64,000 nucleotides of DNA from Mesorhizobium sp. ES1-1 (GCF_020164785.1 NZ_JAIUGX010000006.1:62001-126000); one strand, 5' to 3'; positions 35,578-45,510 are shown, counted from the first letter of the stretch. Notes: generated from the sequence alone by a model not told the origin. Translations and numbers: made by a program.

Positions 35578-35597
35578 GACGCCGAAAGCAGTCGGAG

Positions 35598-35626
35598 AAA
35601 AGGCCCCCTCGCGGGGCCTTTTTTTT
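35598..35626 (+). terminator. Rho-independent terminator after the binding-protein gene
   Basis: A perfect 10-bp stem (AAAAGGCCCC at 35598-35607 with GGGGCCTTTT at 35613-35622) encloses a 5-base loop and continues into eight consecutive T residues. Confidence 0.92.
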
Positions 35627-35712
35627 GGTCCTAGACCAGAATTAAAGTTGACTGATCAGCATCTTAGGAACAAATTTACATAATCAAAAAATATCCACTT
35701 TCGGAGATTGCG

Positions 35713-36672
35713 GTGTCCTATACGGATTTCATTTTCACTGACTACCGAAAGCGGGTGGCGGAGTTGCAGGCGAGCGACAATCCGCTCTCCCAAGGGGTCG
35801 CCTATATCGAGGGCGAGCTTTATCCCATCAACGAGGCGCGCATACCGATACTGGACCAGGGCTTCCTGCACTCCGACCTGACCTACGACGTGCCGTCCAT
35901 ATGGGACGGTCGCTTCTTCAGGCTGGACGACCACCTTGACCGGTTCGAACGCAGCCTGAAACTGCTTCGTCTCCGCAGTCCGCTGGACCGCGATGCAATT
36001 CGCCAGAAGCTGGTAGAGATGGCTGCGAAAAGCGGTATCCGCGACGCCTATGTCTGCATGATCGTGACCCGCGGGCTGAAATTCATCCGCCAGTACAGTC
36101 CAGAAGAGATCGAGAACAATCTCTACCTCATCGTACAGCCATTCCTTTGGGTCATGGGCGAAGAGATGCAGAAGACCGGCGGATCGGCGATCATCGCGCG
36201 CGACGTGCGGCGCGTGCCGCCGGGGGCGATCGATCCAACCGTCAAGAACCTGCAATGGGGTGACTTCGTGCGGGGAATGTTCGAGGCGCGAGACCGCGGC
36301 GCCAACTATCCCATCCTGACCGACGGCGATGGAAACCTGACAGAGGGGTCGGGATTCAACGTTTGCATCATCAAGAACGGCATCCTGCGCACCCCGAAGC
36401 GAGGCGTTCTCGAAGGCGTGACGCGCAAGACGGTTCTTGAGGTTGCCCGCGCAAACGGCATCGAATGCCATGTCGAGGACGTGCCCGTGAGCGCCGCCTA
36501 TGATTGCGACGAACTGCTGTTCGTGACCACCGCCGGCGGCGTCATGCCCATCACAACGCTTGACGGAACGCCCGTCGGCAATGGCGGTGTCGGGCCGCTC
36601 AGCAAGACGATCTGGAAGGCCTATTGGGAAGCGCACTACGATCCGATGCGCAGCTTCGCAATCAACTATTGA
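35713..36672 (+). CDS. Class IV aminotransferase, (R)-selective amine transaminase-like
   Basis: A 319-residue fold-type IV PLP enzyme. The Schiff-base lysine is Lys178 in [24 protein letters not shown] and the phosphate-binding TTAGGVMP are typical of branched-chain/D-amino acid aminotransferases. The active-site stretch [20 protein letters not shown], followed by [12 protein letters not shown], is much closer to bacterial and fungal (R)-selective amine:pyruvate transaminases than to IlvE or Dat. The GTG start at 35713 follows GGAG. It stands after a terminator, so it has its own promoter. Confidence 0.82.
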   Translation: MSYTDFIFTDYRKRVAELQASDNPLSQGVAYIEGELYPINEARIPILDQGFLHSDLTYDVPSIWDGRFFRLDDHLDRFERSLKLLRLRSPLDRDAIRQKLVEMAAKSGIRDAYVCMIVTRGLKFIRQYSPEEIENNLYLIVQPFLWVMGEEMQKTGGSAIIARDVRRVPPGAIDPTVKNLQWGDFVRGMFEARDRGANYPILTDGDGNLTEGSGFNVCIIKNGILRTPKRGVLEGVTRKTVLEVARANGIECHVEDVPVSAAYDCDELLFVTTAGGVMPITTLDGTPVGNGGVGPLSKTIWKAYWEAHYDPMRSFAINY

Positions 36673-36707
36673 CGGTCGCGGAAAAGCCGGTCCGGCTTGC
36701 CCCGCCC

Positions 36708-37991
36708 TTAACGGGCCAGCTTCAGCCGGGCGAGTACCAGGGGGTTCTCGTTCGCCGGAATTCGCGTACGGTCTGCCTTCAGTTCTGCAAAAGCGCGTTC
36801 GCTCGCCTGCAACGTCTGGTCGATGTCGGCGGCCGTCATCGCCGCATTCAGGAACATGTTGTGATAGGGGTGCAAATAGACGCCATGTTTAAGCGCGTTC
36901 GACACCCATGCATATCCGAGCCGCATGTCGGGATCCTCGTGAAACAGGATTTGCGGCATCTGGGATGGACCTGTCTGGCGCAGCGAGAAGCCAAAGGCGG
37001 CAGCCTGCTCGTGCAGCCCGGCGCGTAGCCTGTCGCCCAGCTCGACCGTCTGTTCCAGATATCTGGTTTCTCGGATAAGCCGCAGCGTCTCGACGCCGGC
37101 CGCCATCGGTACGGCGGAGAACCAGAAGGATCCGGTCGCAAAAATAGAACGCGCCGCTGCATAGAACCGGTGCGAGCCGACCATGGACGAAATCGGATGC
37201 CCGTTGGCGATCGCCTTGCCCCAGCAGCTGATGTCCGGCTGGACGCCGAGGATCGACCAGGAGCAGTCCCGAGCCAGCCTGAAGCCGGCGCGGACATCGT
37301 CGACGATGAGGGCGACATCCTGGGCGTCGCAAATCTTGCGCACGGCTTGAGCAAACTCCACCGATGGGATCATCTGGTCGGAGAACACTTCGTGCCGGAA
37401 CGGCGTGGCGAAGATACCGGCCAGATCGCCGTCCGCCTGGCGCACAGCGGCCTCCAGGGTTTCGATGTTGTTGTATTCATAGGTGATGATGTTGCGGCGG
37501 TCGTCATCGACGATGCCGGTGCGGTTGGGCGTGCACCATGGCTGGCTGCCGTGGTAGGCGCCGACCGCCACGATGATCTTGCGACGCCCGGAATAGGCGC
37601 GCGCCGTCGTCATCGCCATCGTGGTCGCGTCACCGCCATTCTTGCAGAACATCGCCCAATCGGCATGCGAGATCATCGACACCAGCGCTTCCGCCAGATC
37701 GACCATGACATGAGAAGGGCCGGTCATCGTATCGCCGAACTCAGCCTGCTTGCGCGCTGCGGCGTCGATATCAGAATTGCCATAGCCGAACAGGTTCGGC
37801 CCGTAGGCGCTCATATAGTCGATATATTCATTGCCATCCACGTCCCAGAGCCGTGCACCCTTCGCACGGCTGAAGAACTGCGGGAAATCGGCAGGCAAAA
37901 GCGCGGTCGATTCATGACCATACATACCGCCGGGAATGACACGCCGCGCCCGCTCTACCAGTTCGGAATTCTTGTCGTTCGACCAGGGCAT
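36708..37991 (-). CDS. Class III aminotransferase, glutamate-1-semialdehyde aminomutase-like
   Basis: A 427-residue fold-type I PLP enzyme. Lys259 in ISCWGKAIANGHPISSMVG binds PLP, Asp231 in ALIVDDVRAGFR contacts the ring, and MFCKNGGDATTMAM replaces the usual SGSEA phosphate loop. The GGMYGHESTALLP N-terminal region resembles GSA aminomutase-like proteins outside tetrapyrrole synthesis. The ATG at 37991 has GGAGG upstream. It converges with the class IV aminotransferase (36-bp gap). The substrate is unknown. Confidence 0.85.
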   Translation of the reverse strand: MPWSNDKNSELVERARRVIPGGMYGHESTALLPADFPQFFSRAKGARLWDVDGNEYIDYMSAYGPNLFGYGNSDIDAAARKQAEFGDTMTGPSHVMVDLAEALVSMISHADWAMFCKNGGDATTMAMTTARAYSGRRKIIVAVGAYHGSQPWCTPNRTGIVDDDRRNIITYEYNNIETLEAAVRQADGDLAGIFATPFRHEVFSDQMIPSVEFAQAVRKICDAQDVALIVDDVRAGFRLARDCSWSILGVQPDISCWGKAIANGHPISSMVGSHRFYAAARSIFATGSFWFSAVPMAAGVETLRLIRETRYLEQTVELGDRLRAGLHEQAAAFGFSLRQTGPSQMPQILFHEDPDMRLGYAWVSNALKHGVYLHPYHNMFLNAAMTAADIDQTLQASERAFAELKADRTRIPANENPLVLARLKLAR

Positions 37992-38339
37992 CGCGAGGGG
38001 CCTCCATTGAGCAGACCGGCTATAGCAAGACAAATATCCACTATCAACGCGAATCGGGCGGCGGCCCCAAATTCCCGCTGGGGCGGCACGGCGGCGGGCC
38101 CGCAGGCCCCCCAAGTTGGCGAGGCCTGGAACCCGACGATGATCCTCGCGAGGTGGGGACGCAACCAGTGTCGTTAGGTGCTGTCTGCCGCGATCGGGCA
38201 TCGCCGGGTGCTTGCCGGGGACAGCGAGTTGGCGCCAAATTCGAGCTAAGCTCTTGAAAACAGATTCATTTCGACTCGGAACATAGTGGCGGGACGTAGC
38301 TTTAGTGACTCGTATAAGTTGTGTCGGAGTGCGGGTATC
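37992..38339. other. Divergent intergenic region before the ku operon
   Basis: A 348-bp region with a very GC-rich centre (about 38050-38120) and no recognised gene. It carries an RpoE2/EcfG-like promoter at 38278-38302 reading toward ku and must also hold the promoter of the minus-strand aminotransferase. Confidence 0.5.
38278..38302 (+). promoter_or_regulatory. Putative RpoE2/EcfG-type general stress promoter of the ku operon
   Basis: GGAAC at 38278-38282, an 18-base spacer, then TT at 38301-38302 within GCTTT. This fits the GGAAC-N18/19-TT pattern described for the extracytoplasmic general stress sigma factor of rhizobia. The ku start codon is 38 bp downstream. Confidence 0.5.
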
Positions 38340-39212
38340 ATGGTTGCGGCGGCGCGTGCCAATTGGAAGGGCTATATCAAGTTTGGCGAAGTAGCCTGCG
38401 CTGTCGCGCTCTACACGGCGGCTTCGTCATCGGAGCGGATCGCTTTCAACACCCTCAACAGAACGACCGGCAACCGCGTGCGGCGCGAATTCATCGATAG
38501 TGAGACGGGCTACCCGGTCGACCGCGAAGATCAGGTCAAAGGCTACGAGATCGAGAACGGCGATTACATCGTGCTCGAGCCCGACGAGGTCGCGGCGGCA
38601 GTGCCCAAGAGCGACAAGACGCTCAAGATCGAGGCGTTTGTCCCCTGCGACGAAGTCGACGACGTCTATTTCGACAAGCCCTATTACCTGACACCAGACA
38701 AAATGGGGGCGGACGCCTTCAGGTTGCTGCGCGACGGCATGCGGCAGGCCAAGGTCGTCGCATTGGCGCGGACCGTCCTGTTTCGGCGTCTGCGGACAGT
38801 GTTGATCCGTCCGCATGGCAAGGGCCTGATAGGGACGACGCTGAATTTCGATTACGAAGTCCGGTCTTCCAAGGAGGCCTTCGACGATGTGCCGGCGATG
38901 AAGATCGAAGGCGAGATGCTGGATCTCGCCAAGCACATCATAAACACCAAGAAAGGCTCATTCGACGTCAAGGCCTTCGACGACCGCTACGATGCCGCTG
39001 TCGCTGAACTCGTCAAGGCGAAGATCGAAGGCCGCACGCTTCCGAAAAAGAAGACTCCACCGCCCTCCAAGGCCAGCGACCTGTTGCAGGCGCTGCGTCA
39101 GAGCGCCGGTTTAGGCCTGGGCGGCAAGGAAAAGCGGCCTGCGAGCAAGGCACCCGTCCCCGCAAACGCAAAGCAACCCAAACGAAGTGCCGGCTCCAAG
39201 CGCGCGGCGTGA
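38340..39212 (+). CDS. ku: Non-homologous end joining protein Ku
   Basis: A 290-residue bacterial Ku forming the DNA-end-binding ring. NWKGYIKFGEVACAVALYTA opens the core, KPYYLTPDKMGADAFRLLRD and HGKGLIGTTLNFDYEVR are family motifs, and the C-terminus from about 245 is a basic, Lys/Pro-rich tail of the kind that contacts DNA and LigD. The ATG at 38340 is the first that fits family starts; the frame opens earlier at 38286. A second ku gene follows 12 bp later, so hetero- or homo-oligomers are possible. Confidence 0.95.
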   Translation: MVAAARANWKGYIKFGEVACAVALYTAASSSERIAFNTLNRTTGNRVRREFIDSETGYPVDREDQVKGYEIENGDYIVLEPDEVAAAVPKSDKTLKIEAFVPCDEVDDVYFDKPYYLTPDKMGADAFRLLRDGMRQAKVVALARTVLFRRLRTVLIRPHGKGLIGTTLNFDYEVRSSKEAFDDVPAMKIEGEMLDLAKHIINTKKGSFDVKAFDDRYDAAVAELVKAKIEGRTLPKKKTPPPSKASDLLQALRQSAGLGLGGKEKRPASKAPVPANAKQPKRSAGSKRAA

Positions 39213-39224
39213 TCGGAGAACAAG

Positions 39225-40034
39225 ATGGCCTTGCGTCCCTACTGGAAGGGCTACCTGAAGCTTTCCCTCGTCACCTGCCCGGTGCAGATGACGCCGGCGA
39301 CCTCCGGCAGCGAAAAAGTGCGCTTCCATACGCTGAACCGCCAGACCAGCAATCGCGTCATCAGCCATTATGTCGACGCGGTCAGCGGCAAGGAGGTCAA
39401 GGAAGAGGACGAGGTAAAGGGCTATCAGCGAGGCGAGAACGACTACATCCTCCTTGAGGAGGAAGAGCTCGAAAACGTCGCCCTGGACAGCACAAAGACC
39501 ATCGACATCAACGTCTTTTCGCCACGCGATACGATCGAATGGATCTGGCTCGACACGCCCTATTACCTTTCGCCGGACGATCCGGTCGGCCAGGAAGCTT
39601 TCTCGGTAATACGCGACGCCATGGCTGCCGAAGACATGGTGGGCATTTCCCGCCTCGTCCTGGCGCGCCGCGAGCGGGCCGTCATGCTGGAACCGCGGGG
39701 CAAGGGTATTGTCCTGTGGACCCTGCGCTATGGCGACGAGGTGCGCGACGAGGACAGCTATTTTAGCGGTATCGGGGACGCGGTCTCCGACGCGGAGATG
39801 ATGCCGCTCATCAAGCAGCTTATCAAGAAGCAGACCCGCCACTGGGACAGCAAGCTGGTATCGGACCCGGTGCAGGACAAGCTCCTCGAAATCATCGAGG
39901 CGAAGCGCAAGAAGACGAAGCGGAATGGCAAGCCCAAGGCCGCGGCAGGCAGGGCCCCCTCGGGCAATGTCATCAACATCATGGATGCCCTGCGCAAATC
40001 CGTTGAATCTGAGAACCGGCCGGGCAAACGGTGA
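39225..40034 (+). CDS. ku: Non-homologous end joining protein Ku, second copy
   Basis: A 269-residue paralogue of the upstream Ku (RPYWKGYLKLSLVTCPVQMT, TPYYLSPDDPVGQEAFSVIR, RGKGIVLWTLRYGDEVRD). It differs widely from the first copy, so the duplication is old rather than recent. The C-terminal tail is basic (KRKKTKRNGKPK). Its TGA overlaps the ATG of the ligase gene (TGATG), so all three are one operon. It binds broken DNA ends and recruits LigD. Confidence 0.95.
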   Translation: MALRPYWKGYLKLSLVTCPVQMTPATSGSEKVRFHTLNRQTSNRVISHYVDAVSGKEVKEEDEVKGYQRGENDYILLEEEELENVALDSTKTIDINVFSPRDTIEWIWLDTPYYLSPDDPVGQEAFSVIRDAMAAEDMVGISRLVLARRERAVMLEPRGKGIVLWTLRYGDEVRDEDSYFSGIGDAVSDAEMMPLIKQLIKKQTRHWDSKLVSDPVQDKLLEIIEAKRKKTKRNGKPKAAAGRAPSGNVINIMDALRKSVESENRPGKR

Positions 40035-41119
40035 TGGCCGGCGTGCGGAAACGGCAAGCGTCCGCTCCTGCCATATCCGCGTCATCACAAGCGACGGTTG
40101 CGTCGCGGCGGGCGCTTCCCGGGCGCCATGCCAGGCAGGCTGATCCACAGCAAGATCCCATGCCACCGCACGATCCCATGCCACAGCGCGTCGAACCCTG
40201 CCTGGCATTGCTCAAGTCGAAAGTGCCAGCGGGGCAGGACTGGATTTTCGAGATCAAATGGGACGGCTACCGGCTCGCGGTGCATATCGAGCCGTCCGGC
40301 GTGCGCATCATCACGCGTGGCGGGCACGACTGGACGCACCGGTTTCCCGCCATCGCGGCTGCCGCAAGGCAGCTGAACGTCCAAACGGCCATTCTCGATG
40401 GTGAGGCAGTCGTGCTGAAGGGCGACGGTCGCTCGGACTTCGGAGCCCTGCAGCAGTCGCTGGGCGGGCGCGGCGGCAAGAGGATTTCAACGGAATCCAT
40501 TCTCATGGCTTTCGATCTCCTCTATCTCGACGGACATGACCTTACCGGGACGGAATTGTCGGTGCGCCGCCATCTGCTCGAGGACCTCGTGACAGCTGAT
40601 GGCGACGGTGCAATTCGCCTTTCGGAAGAGGTCGAAGTCGACGGAGCCAGCCTCCTGGCACGCGCCTGCCAGTTGGGCCTCGAAGGCATCATCGCCAAGC
40701 AGCGCGGCCAGCCCTACCAATCGGGCCGGACCGGAGACTGGCTGAAGATCAAGTGCATCCAGAGCGAAAGCTTCATGATCGTGGGATATGAAGCCTCGGC
40801 CGCCGCGAGGGGTGGCATCGGCAGCCTCCTGCTTGCCGGCAGGCGTGGCGATGGGTGGGTCTATGTAGGCTCGGTCGGAACCGGATTTAGCGGCCAGGTC
40901 GCGAAGGATCTCCGTGGCGCGCTCGACGAACTCAGGACACAGACGCCCGCCGTGCCCCTCAAGGGCAAGAGGCTGGTCTTTGCCAAGCCTGTGCTGGTGG
41001 CGGAAATAGAGTTTCGTGGGTGGTCGCAGGATGGGAAATTGCGGCACGCGTCCTACAAGGGTTTGCGCGACACGCATGACAATACGGCCGTGTTTACCCT
41101 CGCCGAAAACGATGCCTGA
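40034..41119 (+). CDS. Stand-alone ATP-dependent DNA ligase (LigD ligase-domain type)
   Basis: A ligase of 361 residues. The adenylated lysine is Lys75 in EIKWDGYR. Further nucleotidyltransferase motifs are ILDGEAVV, FDLLYLDGHDL, GLEGIIAKQ and WLKIKC, and an OB-fold domain follows to the end. There is no phosphoesterase or polymerase domain. The first 45-50 residues are Arg/Ala/Pro-rich and unlike the family, so translation might begin at a later ATG (residues 43 or 49). It is coupled to the second ku by TGATG, and its end is directly adjacent to the end of convergent ligD. Confidence 0.92.
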   Translation: MAGVRKRQASAPAISASSQATVASRRALPGRHARQADPQQDPMPPHDPMPQRVEPCLALLKSKVPAGQDWIFEIKWDGYRLAVHIEPSGVRIITRGGHDWTHRFPAIAAAARQLNVQTAILDGEAVVLKGDGRSDFGALQQSLGGRGGKRISTESILMAFDLLYLDGHDLTGTELSVRRHLLEDLVTADGDGAIRLSEEVEVDGASLLARACQLGLEGIIAKQRGQPYQSGRTGDWLKIKCIQSESFMIVGYEASAAARGGIGSLLLAGRRGDGWVYVGSVGTGFSGQVAKDLRGALDELRTQTPAVPLKGKRLVFAKPVLVAEIEFRGWSQDGKLRHASYKGLRDTHDNTAVFTLAENDA

Positions 41120-43762
41120 TCAAGCCGCTTGTTTCATCGACCTCGACAGCCGCCGGATGGCGTCTTCGAGGGGCCTGTAGCCATCCTCATAGTCCTGCCA
41201 TGCGGTGGTCTTTGCCAGCAGGGCCGGAACGGTGCGGATCGTGAAGCGCTTCGGGTCGAGATCGGCCTTGACCTGCGTCCAGGTGAGAGGCATCGAGACT
41301 GTGGCGCCTGGCCGGGCGCGGGGCGATAGGGGCGCCACGGCTGTCGCCATGCGATCATTGCGCAGGTAATCCAGGAAAATGCGGCCGTGCCGCTGGTTCT
41401 TCGCCATCTTGATCAGGTAAAGTTCCGGATTGTCGCGGGCCATCTGCAGGCAGACATCATGCGCGAAACCCTTGGCTTCGGGCCAGGAGAGCTTCTTGCG
41501 TTTGGCTACGGCGAGAGGCGTAACCACGTGAAGCCCCTTCCCGCCTGTCGACTTGCAGAAGCTGACAAGCCCAAGCGCGTCGAGCCGGTCGCGCATTTCC
41601 CGCGCCGCCGCTACCACGGTCGAAAAAGGCACGTCCGGGCCTGGATCGAGATCAAAGACAAGTCGGCCGGGCACTTCGGGGTGTTGCGGCTGACAATTCC
41701 AGGGGTGAAGTTCCATGGCGCCAACCTGGGCGACGGCAATGAGGCCCTCTATGCGGTCGATCTGAAGGTATGGCTTCCTGTCGCCGAACACCGTCACGAG
41801 CTCCAACAGGTTAGACGTCCCGGGCATGGCGTGGCGCTGGAAGAACTCCTCGCCGCCGATGCCGTCCGGGGCGCGGATGATCGAGCATGGCCGCCCTCTG
41901 ATGTGGTCGATCAGCCATGCACCGACCGCTTCATAGTAGCGAGCCAGATCCTCCTTCGTCACCGGCGTGTCGTCATTGGCATCGGGCCACAGGGGCTTGT
42001 CGGGGTTTGAGACAAGCACACCCATGACCTCGGCCTTGCCGCCGCGCCTCGGCGGCTTGGAAGAGGTGGTTGGGGCCGGCTGGCGCACAGGGGTTTTCGC
42101 AGGAGGCGCCGGCTTCTCCGTCTCGACCTCATTGGCAGGCTTGTCTTCTCTCAGGCCCTTGAATGCCGCCTGGCGCACGAGACCGTCGGTGGTCCAGCCG
42201 GCAAACTCGATTTCCGCGACGACTTCCGGCTTTAGCCATACAACGCCGGGCTCCTTCTTCGGCGCGCCTATCCCGGTGAACGGCGACTTCGCCGCCTCGA
42301 CCGCTTTCAGCCTGGGAAGCAATTCCTTGACCTTGGCAGCGCCATAGCCGGTTCCAACACGCCCGACATAGACGAAATTGTCGCCGCGATGCGCGCCCAC
42401 CAGCAAGGACCGGAATTTGCCGTTGGTCGTCGCATAGCCGCCGATGACGACCTCATGGCCGGCGCGGCATTTCGATTTTGCCCAGGTTTCCGTGCGGCCT
42501 GATTGGTAAGGGGCGTCGGCGCGTTTCGATACGATGCCCTCGAGCGAAAGGCGGCATGCCGATCGGAGAACCGCGTCGCCGCCGGTCTCGAAATGTTCGA
42601 CGAAACGCAGGCGTGGGTCCTCGCCGGCGTCCTCCAGGAGCTGTTTCAAGCGCGCCTTTCGGTCAGCCAGGGGAGAGGCCCGCAGATCCTCGCCGGCTTC
42701 GAACAAAAGGTCAAAGGCAAAGTAGACAAGTTCATCGGTCTTGCCCTCCGACAGAGCCGCCTGAAGGGCGGCAAAGTCCGGCGCGCCGTTATCGTCCAAA
42801 GCGCAGATCTCGCCGTCGATGATTGCGTCCGGAAGCTTGGCGGCGGCGCGTGCGATCGCCGGATATTTGGCCGTCCAGTCGAGGCCCTTGCGGGTCTTCA
42901 GCGTCGACTTCCCGTCAAGCACCCGCATCTGGATGCGGTAACCGTCGAATTTGATTTCGTGGAGCCATCCGCCACCCGATGGAGGACGCTGCAAAGTCTC
43001 GCATAGCTGAGGCTCGATGAAATCGGGAAGATCGACGACAACCCCCTGCTGCCTGCCTTTTGCTTTGGCGCTCGCTTTGCGCGCCGTTGCCGCCAGGCCC
43101 GTACTGCTGTCCCAGATCGCGTCCGCACCCATGTCCCCGCCCTTCAGCATGAAGGGCTTGGGTTTGCGGCCCTTGCCAGCGGCGATCGCATCCATGCTCC
43201 GCCCCGAAGCAACGGAGGTGTCATTCTCTTCCAGGATTGCCGCGCCATTCGCCTCCACCGAAAAGTCGTCGCGATGCTTGATCAGGAGCCAGTTGGTGCG
43301 CTTGCCCCGCTCCCGGTCATGCGCCATGCGAACCAGCACGAAGCTGCCATGCAACCGCTCGCCCTCCAGCGTGAACTTGAAATCACCTTTTGCGAGCGCC
43401 TGTTGCGGACTTTTCTTCCCTTCCGGCTCCCAATAGCCACGGTCCCACAACATGACCGTGCCGCCGCCATATTGGCCCTTGGGAATTGTGCCCTCGAAAT
43501 CTCCATAGTCCAGAGGATGATCCTCCACTTCGACGGCAAGCCTCTTGTCATGCGGGTCGAGGGAAGGACCTCGTGTCACCGCCCAGGATTTGAAGACACC
43601 GTCCAGTTCAAGGCGAAGATCGTAATGCAGCCGCGTGGCGTCATGTTTCTGGATGACGAAGCGAAGACGGTTGGAAGGCTTGACCGCCTCCTGACCGCTC
43701 GGCTCCTGCGTCTGTCGAAAATCACGCTTCGACTTGTAAGTAGTGAGCTTGTCGCCGGCCAT
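41120..43762 (-). CDS. ligD: Multifunctional NHEJ DNA ligase D (phosphoesterase-ligase-polymerase)
   Basis: An 880-residue full-length LigD. The 3'-phosphoesterase domain (about 30-190) keeps its metal and catalytic residues His40, His46, Asp48, Arg50 and His82. The ligase domain (about 245-545) has Lys271 in [17 protein letters not shown] and SLEGIVSKR. After a Lys/Pro-rich linker, the archaeo-eukaryotic primase-type polymerase (about 585-875) has [10 protein letters not shown] for metal binding. It repairs double-strand breaks with Ku by trimming, filling and sealing ends. It is convergent with the ku-ku-ligase operon and so is separately transcribed. Confidence 0.96.
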   Translation of the reverse strand: MAGDKLTTYKSKRDFRQTQEPSGQEAVKPSNRLRFVIQKHDATRLHYDLRLELDGVFKSWAVTRGPSLDPHDKRLAVEVEDHPLDYGDFEGTIPKGQYGGGTVMLWDRGYWEPEGKKSPQQALAKGDFKFTLEGERLHGSFVLVRMAHDRERGKRTNWLLIKHRDDFSVEANGAAILEENDTSVASGRSMDAIAAGKGRKPKPFMLKGGDMGADAIWDSSTGLAATARKASAKAKGRQQGVVVDLPDFIEPQLCETLQRPPSGGGWLHEIKFDGYRIQMRVLDGKSTLKTRKGLDWTAKYPAIARAAAKLPDAIIDGEICALDDNGAPDFAALQAALSEGKTDELVYFAFDLLFEAGEDLRASPLADRKARLKQLLEDAGEDPRLRFVEHFETGGDAVLRSACRLSLEGIVSKRADAPYQSGRTETWAKSKCRAGHEVVIGGYATTNGKFRSLLVGAHRGDNFVYVGRVGTGYGAAKVKELLPRLKAVEAAKSPFTGIGAPKKEPGVVWLKPEVVAEIEFAGWTTDGLVRQAAFKGLREDKPANEVETEKPAPPAKTPVRQPAPTTSSKPPRRGGKAEVMGVLVSNPDKPLWPDANDDTPVTKEDLARYYEAVGAWLIDHIRGRPCSIIRAPDGIGGEEFFQRHAMPGTSNLLELVTVFGDRKPYLQIDRIEGLIAVAQVGAMELHPWNCQPQHPEVPGRLVFDLDPGPDVPFSTVVAAAREMRDRLDALGLVSFCKSTGGKGLHVVTPLAVAKRKKLSWPEAKGFAHDVCLQMARDNPELYLIKMAKNQRHGRIFLDYLRNDRMATAVAPLSPRARPGATVSMPLTWTQVKADLDPKRFTIRTVPALLAKTTAWQDYEDGYRPLEDAIRRLSRSMKQAA

Positions 43763-43871
43763 ACGCGTCCCCAGGGTTCTCGCATAGTAAGAATGCCCCC
43801 GGGCGACACATGTTCCGCCGCGAGGCGGCTCCGCACAGCGAGCCGGACCCGAGGTACCGCGAGTTAAGTCT

Positions 43872-44303
43872 TCAGCCCTTCAGGATGTCCCTCGAAGCTT
43901 CATCCATCTTGCCGGCGAACCAGCGGTCCAGCGCCGCGCGGAAGGGATTGTCGGCGACCTGGCAGGCCATCGCAAAGAGCGACATCGACGAGTGAAACTT
44001 CAGGTCGTCCGGCGAGCCGAAAATCTCGCGCAGCGACAGACCGTTTGTGGCGAGTACCGTCCGCGTGGCAAGATCAAGGCGGGGGCCGAGAACAGGATGC
44101 GCCAAATAGGCGACGGCTTCGTCGAGCGATGCAATGCCGTAGAATTGCGCGGTAGATGACCTGCCAAGACCCCGCAATTGCGGAAAGATGAACCACATCC
44201 AATGCGTGCGCTTCCTGCCGTCGCGCAGTTCGCCGATCGCGTTTTCGAATGTGTCCGCCTGCGCGTGGACGAAGCGCTGCAGGTCGAATGGATCTTCTGC
44301 CAT
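43872..44303 (-). CDS. DUF1810 family protein
   Basis: A 143-residue protein starting at the ATG at 44303. [20 protein letters not shown] at the N-terminus, [17 protein letters not shown] in the middle and [13 protein letters not shown] are characteristic of DUF1810. The function is not established. The frame is open to 44357 but similarity starts at MAEDPFDL. It lies between ligD and the signalling operon with its own spacing on both sides. Confidence 0.88.
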   Translation of the reverse strand: MAEDPFDLQRFVHAQADTFENAIGELRDGRKRTHWMWFIFPQLRGLGRSSTAQFYGIASLDEAVAYLAHPVLGPRLDLATRTVLATNGLSLREIFGSPDDLKFHSSMSLFAMACQVADNPFRAALDRWFAGKMDEASRDILKG

Positions 44304-44368
44304 ATGTCTGCCTTTGGCGCGAGGCCTACGGGACAGGGTGGAAGTTCGGTCCCGCAATCATGAGTGTC

Positions 44369-45502
44369 TCATGCGTTAGATGGCGTGGGCACAAGGCTTG
44401 CCAAGGGGATCTTGAGCAACAGGGAGAGCCCATCGCTTTTCCAATTCCTCTCGATGGTCCCGTTAAGGCCCCGCAACGCCACTCTTTCGAGCGTCGTTCC
44501 GAAACCCTCGCGCCCTGACCCTTCTGGCGAAGGGGGCGAGCCGCGCTCGTCCCAGGCAACATGAAGATCGGCGTCAACCCGTGAAACGTCGATCGTCAAT
44601 CGGCCGGTGGGCGTCGACAACGCGCCATATTTCGCCGCATTGGTCGCCAGTTCGTGAAGCAATAGCGCAAGCGATGTCAGGGCACTGCCCAGAAGCGGCA
44701 CGTCGGAGCCACTGACCAGGATGCGCGAGTGCTGCACATGTTCGTGTGGCGCCAAGATCGCTTTCATCAAGGCGAACACCGTCGTCTTGGTGGCGGCGGC
44801 GCCTTGATTGCTCAGGTCGGGCAGCGTCAAATCATGTGCGCGCCCGAGCGCGTGCAGGCGGGCCTTCAGATCCACCGAAAACTCCTGGACGCTCTTGGCG
44901 CTCTGGGCGCTGAGCGAGATCATGCCTGCGGTGACGCTGAACAGGTTCTTGATGCGGTGGTTTATTTCGCGCAGCAGCACCTCCTGCTGGGCGCGGGCGT
45001 CCTTGTGCTGGGTGATGTCATCCCTCAGCGTGACGAGGAATTCATCCTTCCGCCGCCCGGCTTCCCGCAGCGCCTGCGCTTGCGTCTCCAACTCGTCTCG
45101 TTGCGCAGCTATCTGCTGGCGCTGCCGATACAATTCAAAGAACACCTCCACCTTGCTGCGCAGAATGTCCGGCTCGATGGGCTTTTGGATGAAGTCGACG
45201 GCGCCGGCCTCGTAGCCCCGGAACCGGCGTTGGTTATCGGCGCTGCCGGCGGTCACGAAAATGATCGGAATGCGTCGCGTCCGTTCGTTGCCGCGCATCA
45301 GTTCGGCCAGTTCGAAACCATTAAGGCCGGGCATCTGCACATCGACAAGCGCCAGCGCGACATCATGCTGAAGCAGGAGTTCAAGCGCCTGGTCGCCCGA
45401 ACGGGCTTTAAGAAGAACCAGATTCGGCCGGCGCAGCAGCGCCTCCAGGGACAGGAGGTTTTCCTCCAGATCGTCGACCAACAGACAAGTGACGGGATGC
45501 AT
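44369..45502 (-). CDS. Response regulator receiver - HWE/HisKA_2 sensor histidine kinase
   Basis: A 377-residue protein. The receiver domain (residues 3-120) has CLLVDDLEENLL and the phospho-acceptor Asp in ALVDVQMPGLNG. A coiled-coil linker (about 120-165) follows, then a dimerisation/phosphorylation box of HWE/HisKA_2 type with the histidine in LREINHRIKNLF, and an ATPase domain with ELATNAAKYGAL. There is no membrane segment, so input is probably phosphotransfer to the receiver from the upstream hybrid kinase. HWE kinases often feed the PhyR-EcfG general stress response in this class; that link is inferred. It is the last gene of the four-gene operon. Confidence 0.9.
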   Translation of the reverse strand: MHPVTCLLVDDLEENLLSLEALLRRPNLVLLKARSGDQALELLLQHDVALALVDVQMPGLNGFELAELMRGNERTRRIPIIFVTAGSADNQRRFRGYEAGAVDFIQKPIEPDILRSKVEVFFELYRQRQQIAAQRDELETQAQALREAGRRKDEFLVTLRDDITQHKDARAQQEVLLREINHRIKNLFSVTAGMISLSAQSAKSVQEFSVDLKARLHALGRAHDLTLPDLSNQGAAATKTTVFALMKAILAPHEHVQHSRILVSGSDVPLLGSALTSLALLLHELATNAAKYGALSTPTGRLTIDVSRVDADLHVAWDERGSPPSPEGSGREGFGTTLERVALRGLNGTIERNWKSDGLSLLLKIPLASLVPTPSNA

Positions 45503-45510
45503 GGCCGGTC

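Noticed and set aside
35637-35651. Possible third IclR site (CAGAATTAAAGTTGA) before the class IV aminotransferase
   Set aside because: It matches the palindrome at only about 10 of 15 positions and lacks the outer half-site bases.
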